Origin: Hirudinaria manillensis
Lineage: Eukaryota; Annelida; Clitellata; Hirudinida; Hirudinidae
Reading direction: 5' to 3'
Length of the DNA stretch: 64,000 nt
Assembly (NCBI GenBank): GCA_034509925.1
Contig: CM067528.1
Coordinates: forward strand, 12,025,001-12,089,000
Every line of letters begins with the position of its first letter. Position 1 is the first letter of the stretch. The notes below the pieces were generated by a model, which was not told the DNA's origin, did no database searches, and saw only the letters and a program-made list of their open reading frames with translations. Shown one piece after another: positions 50,013 to 62,780 of this stretch. Position numbers and translations under genes: made by a program.

Positions 50013-53000
50013 ATGCAATAAGTAAATAGAGAAAGGAATATTATCTGTCCGAAAGGAATATTATTAGGCGGTACTACGATGGTCAAGCTGGCGGTCTGAA
50101 CCCATGGAATGACGTGGGGGTCATGGATGGATAGAGACAAGGATAGATGGACGGAAGGACAGAAGAATCCAGGCAAAGTGAGGACGTATTAACCAGGGAT
50201 CGATCATTGTTCAATTGACAAATGTTCAAACAAGCTTCGGGACGTTATGGCTTGCATTATTCATCTGGTGATTTTTATTTTCCACCCATCCATCCATCCA
50301 CCCATCCACTTGACTCCATTCTGTCATTAATAATTTATTAATAATAAATAAAATAATAATTGAAAATAATCTTTAGGAGAAAACATTTTTATTAAATTAA
50401 ATATTAAATATTTAATATTTTTAGATAACAAATGTTTGTTTAATAATTATGTGAATATATAATTCATTAATTAATTTTTAAGAAATATTCTACGTACTTC
50501 TGTCATCATCATCTTCATCTCTCTATTCCTGCATTTCCACCTTCAACTTATGACTCGGCTCTAACTTAATTTATAACTTAACTCGATCAGTTGAAAAGTT
50601 AAATCGATTAAATTCAAAAATTGCATTAAAGTTAAGTTGCAACTATTCAAAGTAATGCCATGCTCTGGTTAATGGTTTTATGAGAATTCCGTCTGAGATC
50701 CTAAAGCGTGAAAGAGACGGTTTTAACTCTTCCGTGAGATGAAAACATTTTGCCGATAGTATGAGCGATATTTTATCATGTTCCTTGTTATCTTCTGACT
50801 TCTTATTATCCTCTTATCTCATCGCTTTATTTCTCATGCCATTTTCCCTGCCTTTCACTGCAAGCGTCATCTAGTTTGTTGCATTTAAATGAAGGTTTTA
50901 TTGTAATTCCCCGAGGAGAAATGATGACACTTTCGTCGTTGAAATTTTTACTTTCTTTTCTTTAAAAGTTAATCGAGTCAAAAAATGCTTCTCGTGCTTC
51001 AAAGTGCTTCTCGTTGGAAATTAATGCTAAATTATTGCATCGAGATTACTAAAGTGTTAAGAAATAAACTTGTTAAATGCTAATGTTATTACAATCGTGA
51101 CTAAAACTCATGCCCTTCAATCAGGAAGATTAAAATATTTATTTTATTTCAATGAAATAATTTTTTTTGCGGATAATAATTAAGCGCTTCATAAGTCCCT
51201 GCTGTTTGTGCACTCTGGACCGCCCAGTGATGACCTTTGAACTTTGCGGGATCGCTAGGTCACAGGACAAAAGATAAAATATATGAGTGACCCAAATTCT
51301 AGTGGACAGGAAAATATGAGATAAATTGGTCGCTGCCAGGAAACATAAGTTTCAATGCAATGTTCCAAGTTTTGGGCCAAAAAGTTCTGCTGAGGACAAA
51401 GCACCCCTCAGGAAGAATCAATCATCTTCAACTCAGCACTTCGACAAACATCCACATTTCCATATGCAAACAAAAAAGTTTTAGTTTTTCGTGATTATTC
51501 CCACAGTATGAAGGATCCCCACCATCAATCAGAACATCATGTTCAAAAACTTAAACAAAATCTTTTTTATTTCAAGTACAGCTTTTGTATTGTAATTAAA
51601 GCACTGTATTTAATATTAATTGCATTTTGATTTTAATCCTTTCATATCATACGATGCGTGGATTTCTAGGATTATTCTTGGACTGAGGATGGAAGCTCCC
51701 TTTTGAAAAGGCTCGAAATTAATGGAATTGGTCTCTCATCAGCCATCTTCACTCCTTGAGGCTCACGGAACGAGCACATTAACTGCTCTTACATAGCTAT
51801 CTTATATCACCTTACAAGACTACTTCTTTGACTTTTTGAGCAAAAACATCTCTGCAAACATTCGTTATGACTCCCATATCGTCGCTTTCATTCACAAAAA
51901 AACCTCAAAAATTAAAACACAATGAAACTATTCAACTTTGTCATCAGTGGCAAAGATTAATTGTAATTTATGGTTTAACTTTAATTATTAATTTGTAATT
52001 CAGCGGGTATAAATGATTCTCCTTAGAGACATGAATTTGTTGTTTCAAATCATTATTTTTAACGAATCGTTACTTGATCACCATTTGCAATTTACTTCCA
52101 TTTTGTAATCAACTGAGATGGGTTGGTAAAACACAACGTCGGACCTAAAGTATTAAGGATTTTTTTTAATGGTCGAATGAACGAGATTGTTTTAAAGCCT
52201 TTTCGACGTCAGGAGTCCCATTCGTCACCGTTATAGAACGACATAAAGCAAACGACTTGAATACGATGATGTATTCAGAAGAAAGTAGTATGTGATGCTC
52301 TTATTTTCGCTTGATGAAGTTTTGTGTCGAGTGCTAGCATATTATGTCTCCTTAAGGCAATAAAGAGGTTCCCTACCGTCATGACATTGTGTCAAAAACA
52401 ATGTTCATCACGAATCTTTTTGTCAAAGTCTAATTTGAAATTATATGTATTATTAACAGTTAAATTTTTATTCGCTTTATATTTGGCAAAAATATGGGCC
52501 TGGAGTCGAGGGATTATAAATTCTAAACTGCAATGTGTTCGAACCAGGGATGCTAGATTGTATGGAGCTTTGATCGTGGTTACAGGCTATTTATTGCTTA
52601 GACTCCAGACAGGAAGGATTGCTCGGACATATGTGCATATAAAATTTCCATTAATCAGTTTATTTCAACATTTTAATCAGTTTTTGTTAACGTCCAGAAA
52701 TTTTTCTGCCCGAAAAACATTAAACTAACAACAACCGGCTACAGGCTTTTGTTTACGTTTTTACAAGTATACGCCCCCTTATTAGCCGAGGTTCTCTATC
52801 ATTTTTGACTATGAAAATATAAATGTAGACAGAGGGCTGTTCATTTTTAATGTTTTACTTTAACATCTTGTGATTTGTTAAAAGGATTGCGTTAAGATAT
52901 ATTTGTGTATGGTAACGTTGTATACACTGTTAACTGATCAGATCAATGCCTATGTTAATTATATAAAAAATAAAATAATTATGACTTATGTAAGCTAGTG

Positions 53001-53037
53001 ATATTATGTTTCTTTTTTAAACAGGTGCCATTACAAT

Positions 53038-56021
53038 ATGGGTGATGGAACTCAACAAGCTGGTTTTCACAATCAGCTGACATGCAGTCAAAACCAAGTC
53101 TATACTGTCAATCTGGTTTCGCCGGATTTGAGACATGAAGAGATGATAGCAAGGGCCTGTAACGCATTGGAAAGACTAGAAAAAGTATCTTCAGATATTT
53201 TTTCAAGAATCACTCGAAAAATTACCGAGAGGAACTCAGAGTTGGAAAGGATTTCGAAGCGAATAGATGTTGCTCAGGTTGTTTTAAAAGAAAATATTTG
53301 CACTAATAAACAAAATGGAAATATTTGTGATTATTATCTGTGTTTATGTAGCAAAAATAATTATTTTCAGGCAAAGATAAACAAAGTTAAAGGCTCTAAG
53401 AAAGCCACTGTTGTTTTTTCAAGTCCAAAATATCCAACACTTGCCCAATCTGAAGAGTTTTTGAAGGACTTTGTTCCTCCAAGAAATTTATTCAAAAATG
53501 ATCATGACATTCAAGTACAAACAGTTTATGACATTAAAGAAGAATTCAAACATTATGACACAGAACGTGTGAGCAAAACTCTGTCAGAAGGACAGATTAC
53601 TTAAATTGCTTTATTTAATACACAACTAGAAATTATTATTTTTATGTATTTAATATGTAATTAGAAATTACTGGATTTATTATGTAACATAATGTCTTGC
53701 ACATTAATCTACTTAGTCTGCAAAATATTTAAAATATTCTTCTGACCCTTAAAATATGTTCGCAGTAAAATGTTCACACATCTCCGTTCGTTAATATTTC
53801 CAGCTCCTGGAGAAAAAGCGTCAGTTTTTTAGCATTCCACTTCTTTCATCGCCTCTCAATTCCGTTGATGGAAAGAGCTCCAACCAGAAGTCAACAGAAA
53901 GACACGACACTGGTCTTGGAAAACCTCCAGATGATCTGACATCCGTAACTTCTCTTCTGCTCTTCAATACTTCTGATAACCCGTTAGTCTTACTAACTCG
54001 ATTTATTATTATTATTATTATTGTTATTATTATTACTATCATTATTATTATTATTATGAATAATATTATTCTTTACATTTCCAAATCTATCATTTATCTG
54101 ATGTTGGAGTCATCGACATTGTCTTTATTTCAAATATCATTTGTATTTAATAAATTATATATTTGTATTTATAGATCATTTGTATTTAATAAATTATATA
54201 ATTTCATCAGGGAAGCAAATGGTGTTCAGTCATCAAATGCCTTCCCATTCTATCATTCGGGATGCGTTTTTATCATTCAGAAGATTGGCGAAATGGAAAC
54301 TATTATCATTTTAATCAGGTACTGCAAAATGGCCACCACTGATCCTCTGCTCAGCCAGAAGTCTAAAAAGGGAGGGGACTTAGACGATTCTGACCTCATA
54401 GGTCTTACGGAGGCCCCGACTTCCATAAGACAAGGACTCGAACTTTATAAGAAAGGACAGGTTGAGTCTTTCTCTTACAATCCCAGCCTCGGAGAGGTTC
54501 CCCTGCTCGCCGTTCCTGACTTTTTGCCCGATCTTGCAGGTCTGTCTTTGGTCGATTTCTCGGCATATTATGGCTTATAATTAGCACGTGCTAATTTGTA
54601 ATTTAAAGATTGATGCATATTTCGTTTGAAGACCTTGATTTGTTGTTGTTAAATTTAAATATGATGTCAATGCTCTTTGAAAGATGAATTATTTGATTTG
54701 TAATATATAATAATATATATATATATACATGAAGTATTTTAATAAATAAGACCAACATTAAAAAAAGAGAGAACAAGCAAAAAAACTTCCTAATAACATG
54801 ACTTGATATTTTGGGGAAAATCTCAAATGGAATTGATTGTTTACCTTGATTCCTATTTATCACATAAAAAACATTTTATTTGCATTTATTTATGTAAAGA
54901 TTGTTAATTTATTCATAGGCATAGCAAATGACCTGCACTACACTGCCGACTTGGGTCCATCCATAGCTCCGTCGCTCACGGAAGGACTCCGCCAGTTGGA
55001 ACTGCCGTCGCTTCAGATGTGGTCTTCCACGATGTCCTTGTCTCTTCCCAACCTCCCAAAAGACATTGCACCTAATGACCCACAGGCACCGCTACCACCG
55101 CCGTCTGCCATACTTCCTCCTCCTCCTCCTCTTCCTCCAACACATGCAGTATCATCACCACCACCCCCTCCACCGCCACCTCCTGGCGTTCAGTTACCGC
55201 CCGTTGCTGTTCCGGCATCCATTCAAACGGAATCAAAAGCTAAAACCAAGTGAGTTTTTAATTGATTTTTAAGCAATTCTGAATACTTACACTCAATAAC
55301 TTTTAACTCGACTGGCGAAGGTTGGTTTTCTGTCCATTAAGATTCTAATGGAACAATCTTTAATGTGTTTATCCTTTCTTGTGAATGCTTTACGCTTACC
55401 AATAGGAAATGGAGACATTGTTTTGTTTTGGCTTTATTTGTAGAGTTTTTATCTTAGGGAATTCTCTGGCAATGCAGGTTGGGTTGTAACACTTTGAAAG
55501 TGTTGCCATTATCAGCCACTAAACTAGTGCAAATCCATTTCTTTTCCTTTGTCTTAACTACAGCGATAAAGCAATAAAACCAATTTGTATAAAAATGATT
55601 TCATTTCAAATACTTTAATAATAAATATAATAAAAATATATTAAATTATTCTTTTCCTCGTAGGCAACCCGCCATGGCAGAGTCGGACAGTCGAGCCAAT
55701 CTCATGGAAGCCATCAGGGGCGCAGGAGGAGCGGGAAAAGCCAAACTTCGAAGCGCCAAAGAGAGGCGTCTGATGGAAAGCAAGAAGAACAAGGACCCGG
55801 GGTCCTCGGACGGAGTGGCGTCTTCGGGCAAAACCTCGGGGGGTCCCGGAGACCTCATGAGCGATTTGGCCGCAAAGTTGCAACTGAGGAGGAAGGGTTT
55901 GATGGGTACTCAGAAGGAAGCCAAGGACAGACCGAAGGACACCTTGAACGTCCTGATGGAAAGGGTGCCCGTCATGCCGCAGAAGTTGGAAGCCGACGAC
56001 GATAACGACGACTGGAAGTGA
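53038..56021 (+). CDS. WASHC1: WASH complex subunit 1 (WASH), 6 exons
   Basis: WASH activates Arp2/3 on endosomes to build actin patches for retromer-dependent sorting. Exons: 53038-53277, 53371-53568, 53804-53982, 54319-54539, 54919-55249, 55664-56021, giving 508 residues (human 465). WHD1: YTVNLVSPDLRHEEMIARAC, LEKVSSDIFSRITRKI, then AKINKVKGSKKATVVFSSPK across the exon 1/2 junction. Middle: DDLTSVTSLLLFNTSDN, VPDFLPDLAGIANDLHYTAD and LGPSIAPSLTEGL, all characteristic of WASH. Exon 5 carries polyproline. Exon 6 is the VCA: WH2 RANLMEAIRGAGGAGKAKLR, central region LMSDLAAKLQLRRKG, acidic end DDDNDDWK with the conserved near-terminal Trp. The exon 2 donor at 53568 (CGT|GTGAGC) is used rather than read-through to the stop at 53602-53604, because exon 3 then continues in phase. 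AATAAA signals at 56137 and 56152 follow the stop closely. Confidence 0.95.
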
Positions 56022-57832
56022 TGGACTTGATGCATATCTAATTAATCTTGATTCGCTTGATCGTCCCTTGGTTTCATTGGTTTCCAGTATTTCTTGTTGA
56101 AACGAGGTTTAAAGCAATTTGGTTGTATTTTTTACAAATAAATTGCAACTGAATAAAACATTGTTATGGCTTTGGCAATTATATTGGATTAGATTACGTA
56201 ATTAACTACGTAATTAGTTTTATTATGATTGTGAATTATACTTCTATTGCTTTGGAACATGGAATGCTAGGAAGAAAGGTGAAAATGGTTATTCAGTAAT
56301 GGTTATTACTTGATTATTGGCAACACAAATAAATTTTGTAATTTATTTCTTAGCCATTTCAGAAGCTACTTATGATTAAAGCAAGGCTTTTGCTACAGTC
56401 AGGTATTATTAAGGTCACATTTTGAAGGTATTTTAACCAGTTCTAAATTAGGACGTCCAGATGGTTATCAACAATGGCTGACCTTAGGTAGCAGCGAAAT
56501 TTGTGGTTCAGTTGGATGGCGTAGGTTGGAAAACAACAATTTTAGGGCCTGAATTTCGCAGTATTGCCTCTGCACGACGTGCTTTGTTCTCAAGTGGAGA
56601 ACGTGAAATGCTCAGTGGTGCATGTAAGGATAAGTGAAATTGTTCAATTTTTGTTTGGGGTTCCGGGTTTGGAGTAGGTCGCTACGGAAATATGATTATA
56701 GTCGAGCAATTCGTCTGCATTTGCTACAATGAATCATAACGATAACCATTGTTGGCCGCTTAGCAGATGCACAAGGACATTTGTGACGGTGCTACACTTA
56801 ATGAGTGTCTCTGAGATTAATTATCATGATCGCATGTTGGTGCTCATTATCTGGTACATAACGAAAGTAAACAATCCTCTTCCATCTTCTATCAAAACAG
56901 AGATAGTTGCAGACGAAGTGCTGCAGCATTCTTGTAGGTGGTTGGATTCCAAGCCACTGATGGGCTAAACTTATGGAATGTATTTGGAGTGGTAAACTTT
57001 TCTTAAGCAGGAAAGACGAGTATCATTAAACAAGTTAACGTGTACGTCATAACTTATCATCTTCATCGATGGACAGAGACGTTTAGGAAACAAGTTGAAG
57101 TTACTCTTGCTTTGGTTTTCGCAGTTTTTAAATTAGATTAGAAATAAATTCAAAATATTGTAATATTGAATTATTGCCTTGAGAAATCTTGGAAAAGTTC
57201 AGAAAGTAAGAATGTATGCTTTTGAAATGGACGATTTTATTCTTTGTAATATATGTGTGTTTTTATTTTTTCTGAAAAGTGAAATATTCTTTGGCCATTT
57301 AAGTTATTTTACGTTGATGATTTGGGAACCAATTAGCAGAGATGTCACTGCGATTTAACATTCCCAAAAAGGACGTTTGAAGGACATCATTTTTGTAAAC
57401 GAATGGTTTTGGCAGATTGTCTCCGCAAAAATGTATTTTATCTGCAAATTATGGTGACATTACTTCTTGTATGGTCTTAATTTGTGTATTACAAGTCCAA
57501 AGATGTATAAATATATAATAAATGATTATATAATAAATAAGCCTCCAGCTTTATTTAAAATAAATTTTAATTTCAACAGAAACAGAAATCAAACAGATAC
57601 CGGTTTCGTAAAGATTTCAGATTTTAACATGAATCAGTGAGCACTCAGCAATTTTTCACGAAAACTTAATTATTTAAAATATTACAATAATTTACTTAAT
57701 GGAGATTGATTTGAGTGTCATATATTTAATAATTTTATAGTTTTAAATAAAATATTTAAAGTGACGCATTATTGTTAGACCGTAGACCTATGAAACAATT
57801 CCGAGTGTAATAAAATCAGCTGCTATTTGTAG
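56022..57832. other. Region between the WASH stop and the downstream WH2 exons
   Basis: Begins with the short WASH 3' untranslated region and two AATAAA signals (56137, 56152). The remaining 1.6 kb is AT-rich with no frame I can assign; a 79-codon frame at 56729-56968 lacks family features. If the downstream WH2 exons belong to a separate gene, its first exon should lie here, but I could not identify one. Confidence 0.5.
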
Positions 57833-58734
57833 ACACATCATCGTGCCTCCACCTCCTCCGCCCGGATGTGACGTCATACAGATTCCAGTTTGCGGTTTCA
57901 CCGTGGAAAAAGAGCATGCCAATGTCAGGACCAACCTCATGGAGTCCATCAGGAATGCTGGTGGTTATGGACAGGTTGGGGTTATTTAGTTGTTTGGGTA
58001 CTGTCCGATTTATTATTGAAGATGGTGATGATGATGGTGGTGGAGACAATGATGATAACGCTCGTTAGAGAGGTCGATACTGAAGATAAGGTAATAATAT
58101 GCGGTGCATCACCGATTAGGCCCTTGGCTCCAAAAAAAAGGTGCGACCATAAATAAATAAATAAATAAATAGTTTAAATTTCTAGCAAGAGGTCCCTGTA
58201 CACATATTAACTGAGCTATTCTCGAAGTCATAGAACTGTTTCGCTCGATGGAAAGAAGTTTGAAATGAACAACATTTACGGATCGATGCATGAGTCACCC
58301 GATGTTAACAGCTGTGGCGATACTTTAAAAAAATACATCATTTGCACTCGCTAAGGTACTGCTGACTTACGACAGTTGGACTTGAAGGTGATAAACATAA
58401 TAAATAAATAATAATTTTTAAAATAAATATAATTCAGATGAGGCTGAACCACGTTCCAGAAGAAGTATGTCACCTGCCTGGCAAACCAAAGCCGCCTCCT
58501 CAACTCATGCCGACGGCCGGTCCGGCAGCCGGAAGGGTCCCCGGAAAAAACTTTGCTCCCGGAAGAGCGGCCCTCATGAACGATCTGAATGCTGCCCTCC
58601 ATCAGAGGCAGATGAAGAAGGAAATGAGAAGAGGAAGAGGGCGAGGAGTAGGAGGTTCGAATCCAGCTCATCAGCCACCCAACCCGGTCCAATCATTTAA
58701 CCCGGTCGTTGAAGCAGAATCCACAAACTTTTGA
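57833..58734 (+). CDS. Two exons encoding polyproline and WH2-like actin-binding motifs; alternative WASH C-terminus or separate gene (partial)
   Basis: Exon a, 57833-57974, encodes HIIVPPPPPPGCDVIQIPVC and then RTNLMESIRNAGGYGQ, a WH2 helix plus linker close to the WASH WH2 (NLMEAIRGAGGAGKA). Exon b, 58438-58734, joins in phase 0 and carries KPKPPPQLMPTAGPAAGRVP and a second WH2-like helix, RAALMNDLNAALHQRQMKKE, followed by an Arg/Gly run and a stop. Exon a needs a phase-2 donor before it. WASH exon 5 ends exactly in phase 2, and joining them leaves polyproline running into polyproline, giving a 535-residue form without the acidic Arp2/3-binding end. Otherwise this is the 3' end of an independent WH2 gene whose 5' exons I could not find. 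Coding status is well supported; gene assignment is not. Confidence 0.65.
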
Positions 58735-59316
58735 TTGAAACCAAAGCCGGTTGTTCAATCAGCGATTGATGTATACTTGCCCGACTCAATCCAGCTCACT
58801 TGATCGATTGTTTACTTTTTATTTATGAATTAAATACGTATTTAGTTCATTTCTTTGTATAAATAGATGGGTTAGGGTTAGGGTTACTCACCCCACTTTA
58901 TCTGTGAACACCTCCGACTACAAACCTTTCCATTATTGCTTGTCCCCTCACTTTTTTCACGATCTCGAGACGTGTTCTTTATTTGATGTGCAAAAATTAA
59001 ACATGATTTAAGGTCGTTTTTGTCGTTTATTTCGTCTAATCGCTAACGCCTCTCATTTGGATAGAAGAGATAATTAGTAGAATTGTCTTTTTAAACAGCC
59101 ATAAATTCATCCGAAAGCATCCGACCGACAAATTCAAAAATACAATTTCATTTCAAATCGTCGAATATATAAATGTCGCTCAAAAGAAATATTGATAAAG
59201 AGTTAAAGCACAAGTTAAGTTGTAGTCGAAGTGAAGGCGGCCACAAACGAAGCGCAACGGCGACAGGCGACAAGCGACGACATCGCGATTTACGAGACAT
59301 CGTAAGAGATTCTCGA
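58735..59316. other. Intergenic region with short telomere-like repeat
   Basis: Contains three perfect GGGTTA units (58869-58886) and a TTTATT at 58978-58983 that could be the reverse-strand polyadenylation signal of the EF-hand gene. A plus-strand frame from 59173 is antisense to the EF-hand exon and is not called. Confidence 0.5.
58869..58886 (+). repeat. Three-unit GGGTTA (telomere-like) repeat
   Basis: Three exact tandem copies of GGGTTA, the motif of many non-insect animal telomeres. Too short to call an interstitial telomere with confidence. Confidence 0.7.
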
Positions 59317-60300
59317 TCACTTGAAATGCTTGAGAAGGAAGCTCACAAATTCCTCCTTACTGACTTTGTCGTCTTTATCTTTGTCGAGTGCTTGTATGAT
59401 AGCCTGAGGAAAATTATTAATTTCAGAATAATTATTTTAATTATTATTGCTGGCCTATTAAGTCATGGATAAATTATAAATATAATCTAACTGGTAGACT
59501 TTAACAAAATCCAAGGATATAAGATTTCTTATTATTAGCTTTAAATCAAGTCTCCCGTGTCTTGTGCGTAATTTTCAGTCTTGATAAATTCCGAATTAAT
59601 AAAAGTTAATTTAGTAAATATTTATATTAATATTTTGAACTTAATTTCGAATGTTCAACATACGATTTTAGACTTTCCATTGCACTGCGTTTTAGCAACA
59701 AGGGACCAATGTTTTCGCAAATTGTATAAATTCTTCGTAAAACAAATCTTTAAAAGTGAATTTATTTTGAATCAGTCACTAACTTTGACTTCATCCTCGG
59801 TTTTCTTGCATCCACAACCTTCGTGTTCCTCATTGTATTTGAGAGCAACACTCAGCAATTCAGCAGAGTCCAAGAATCCACTATTGTCGGTATCGAAAAA
59901 GTCGAAGCATTGTTCCAGATGTTCTTTAACGTCAGCCATTGTAGATTCTGGAGGTAATAAGTCATCAAGGCGACGATGGATAGTTTCGTAAAAGTTAGAA
60001 TATGCTATGGCTAGAATACATTTTATAAATTAAGTTTAAATTATTTAGGTATTTAAACTACACCGTAATTCTAAATTTCTAAAAGGTCAACCGTGTGATT
60101 AGCATAGGTTAAACAAGTTAATAAGATTTAATTTGGTCAATATAAATAAAATCTTAAAATAATTGGAGTGGAATGGAGAAGAATTTCAAGGAATTAAAAG
60201 TAAAAAATGATTAAAACAAACTGTTTGAATCGAACACGAATCCTATAAAAAGAGCAGACGACAAAATGATTCCCCAGAGCTCGGAGGCAATTCGTTTGTC
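59317..60300 (-). CDS. Small two-EF-hand calcium-binding protein, at least 2 exons and probably 3
   Basis: Minus-strand exons: 60300-60222 (tentative), 60010-59784, 59403-59317 (TGA stop). The firm part encodes VKEHLEQCFDFFDTDNSGFL then DSAELLSVALKY, and after the intron AIIQALDKDKDDKVSKEEFV, ending FLLKHFK. Loop 1 is DTDNSGFLDSAE and loop 2 is DKDKDDKVSKEE; both have Asp at 1 and 3, an oxygen ligand at 5 and 9 and Glu at 12, so both should bind calcium. Cysteines in EGCGCKK lie between the hands. A methionine at 59939 could start an 80-residue protein, but the frame stays open upstream to a good acceptor (TATTCTAG before 60010) and reads SNFYETIHRRLDDLLPPEST. The tentative exon reads ELWGIILSSALFIGFVFDSN, a hydrophobic segment that could be a signal anchor, and matches in phase. 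The family beyond EF-hand is not identified. Confidence 0.8.
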
Positions 60301-62780
60301 CTTTTATGAACCAATGTGAGTCGAATCGTCATCAGTATGGATCATCATGTGTGCTTGTAGACGAACTCATTTCACAGCTGCCTTGCAATTTTTATTTTTT
60401 TTTTTTGTTTTTTTTTTATTATTTATCACGGCATTATTTTGTTTTCTAATAAAGTCGAAATTGGCCATTTTCATGGATTGTACATTTCATACGTTTCGCG
60501 CTTTAACATTTTCAAAAAATTTATTATTTTTGGTTAGTATTGTTATGCAACTTATCATCATCATCATCATTGTTGTTGTTGTTGTTGTTGCTATTATTAT
60601 TCATTGATATAAACGTTGTTGTCTGTCTGCCCGTCTCAGTTTAGAAAAATAAGTGGATAAAAAGGATAAAATTTCGGAGTACGACATATGGTTAAATAAT
60701 CAAATGATGATCCTTCTGCCTGTGAAATCATTATGGCTTTGCAAAGGCATTAAGCAATAGTAATTAATGCAGCCATTCCATTCTGGCCGGCGGTTTAGGA
60801 TAGTTCTGAGAATGCTAGGCCCACGTTTGAGTTTTGAAATAAGGAATTTTTTATAGAAATAATCTGCATTATTGAATTCACTGCTTAATATTGGTTAATG
60901 TGTTAATCTATGGGGTGGATTTCCATATGCATATCATATATTTATTTCTATGATCGGTTCCAGCCAAAGAATTCTGATCTGATTCAATCTCTCTCTCGTA
61001 CCATTCACAAACAGTTATTTAACAAGGTCTTCGTTAGCTTTTCGGTAAAATACGAATTACAACACAAACACTTTATTGTGGTGATGTTATAAAAATCAAT
61101 ATTTTATATCAATTGCAGGGCGTTTTCGTACAACAGTGTAGCATCTGTGACGACATGTAAATCCTGTCAAAAACGTTCTTTCTCGTTTTGTATCGTACAA
61201 GCTGCTTGGAATAACAAAAGGAGAAAACTTGAGAACAACGTGGGATTTCCGAGAAACAAACTCTTTTTTTTTTATAAAAGCTCGGGGAACGCCCTAAACC
61301 TTTAATCAATGTGTTCAATTGCCACTAGTCATAAATCGAACAACTCAACAGGATGTGGAGGGAGACAAAATGGCACGAATGGGTGTTATTTTTCGCCCAG
61401 CCTTTGCAACATCTAATTTTAGCTTGTTATTTCAAATAACATCAGACATTCTCATCGATCTGTTTTGTTTTTGTTTTTGTTTTTTATTTTGAAAATTGCT
61501 TGACTCACCAATCTTACTAACACCGGCTTTAATTGACAGCACCACAACAATTTCCCGTCTAACCACGATGATGAATATTACCGGCAATTTTGATCCAAAT
61601 GCCGAATTTGCGAGAATGACATTCTTTTGAACGTGGATAATTGCATTCTTCGAATTTTACTTTGTGTTATGTTAGATGCTGTTTTGTCACGATTCAGCTA
61701 TGGAAAGGCTATTGTTTCGCGACGATTTCTTGTTACTATAATGCAGTGCGGGATGTTCATAGGCACTCGAATTTAGGAAAAGATTTTGATTAAGACATCT
61801 TTTCATAGAAAAGTAGCACTGATTTTTGCACCAATTTAGTAGAAAAATAGTACTTTTATTGAACACGTACCGCTACAACGGTGTAATAGTTTTTATTAGT
61901 CAAATATTGTAAAATTAACTATTAATAAAATTGTGCAGCAAATACAGCAATAGTTTGCACATGCAGTATGCATTATAGACATAGCTCCATATTACTGAAA
62001 TTTGTGAGAAAGAAAACCGCTCGTAAGCTCTTATGAGTGATAATTTTAGTAAGTTTAAAATTATAAATGAGCTTGCAAGGCAACTCGCAAACTGATCTCT
62101 TTCTCTGGAAGTGGGTGAAAGTCTACTTTATGTCGATCATAATTTACTTTAATGAGTGTCTCTGTCGACAGTTTCGTCAACATGCTTAATTTGTAATCTG
62201 TTGAGTTCGACTATGTCTTTACATCGTTCATCAATCATTTTTGTGTGCTGAAAGTTCGGTTTTTGTATCACTGTGAGATAAGACAAATGCCAAATACGTC
62301 ACAAATCACTGACCATGTTGAACTTGCGTTTTGTCAGAGACAAGCTAATGAACAAAGTTAAATTTTAAAGCTGTGATTACATTTATAAAAATAAATTATT
62401 TCTTAAAAACATTGATCTCCTAGATTTTTGAGCATTGCACCTCAAAACGATCGTTATCAGGAAAACGACAAACGTTACAAATGCCCTATATAACTCTAAA
62501 TAGTTAATTTAAATTTTTATATTTAATTTGTTTTGCTTCATAAAATAAAAATATGTAAAATTTAATATGTAAATAAATTAAATTGGAAGTCAAGTACCTG
62601 TAAAATGATATTTAAATGTGTTTCATAAATTGTACTTTTTACCAAATTTAAACAATTATATTTCTTTAAAATTTTATTATTTTTGCAGTTTAGAATCTTG
62701 GCTTACTCTCGTAGTTTTATGTTTAATGGCTGCCGACCAACGGCGTTTTCCAAACAATAATTATTTTTGATATCATAACA
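60301..62780. other. Divergent intergenic region between the EF-hand gene and Acinus
   Basis: AT-rich, about 2.5 kb, with CAT/GTT short runs at 60557-60602. It must hold the promoters of both divergent genes; I see no clear core promoter and no additional gene. Confidence 0.5.

Larger units (their letters stand above)
47739..53037. other. Gene-poor region upstream of WASH
   Basis: Includes GAT-rich repeats (47800-47890), an A-rich stretch (47975-48030), a non-repetitive GC-richer patch at 48090-48330 containing an X-box-like site, a coding-like patch at 49180-49420, GAT repeats (49450-49500), two GGAT minisatellite blocks (49620-49740 and 49910-50012), and about 2.7 kb of unremarkable AT-rich sequence (50320-53020). 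The 134-codon frame at 52324-52728 shows no family feature. The sequence just before 53038 reads TTAAACAG then GTGCCATTACAAT, suggesting a 5' untranslated exon of WASH starts at 53025. Confidence 0.5.

Noticed and set aside
52530..52545. tRNA-like GTTCGAACC
   Set aside because: No cloverleaf can be drawn in the flanks.
53569..53604. WASH exon 2 continuing to the stop at 53604
   Set aside because: CGT|GTGAGC is a good donor and exon 3 continues the WASH sequence in phase.
58651..58670. tRNA T-arm-like GGTTCGAATCC
   Set aside because: It lies in the coding frame of the WH2 exon and no acceptor stem, D-arm or anticodon arm surrounds it.
59173..59472. Plus-strand frame with a basic start and hydrophobic end
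   Set aside because: Antisense to an EF-hand exon with canonical calcium loops on the minus strand.
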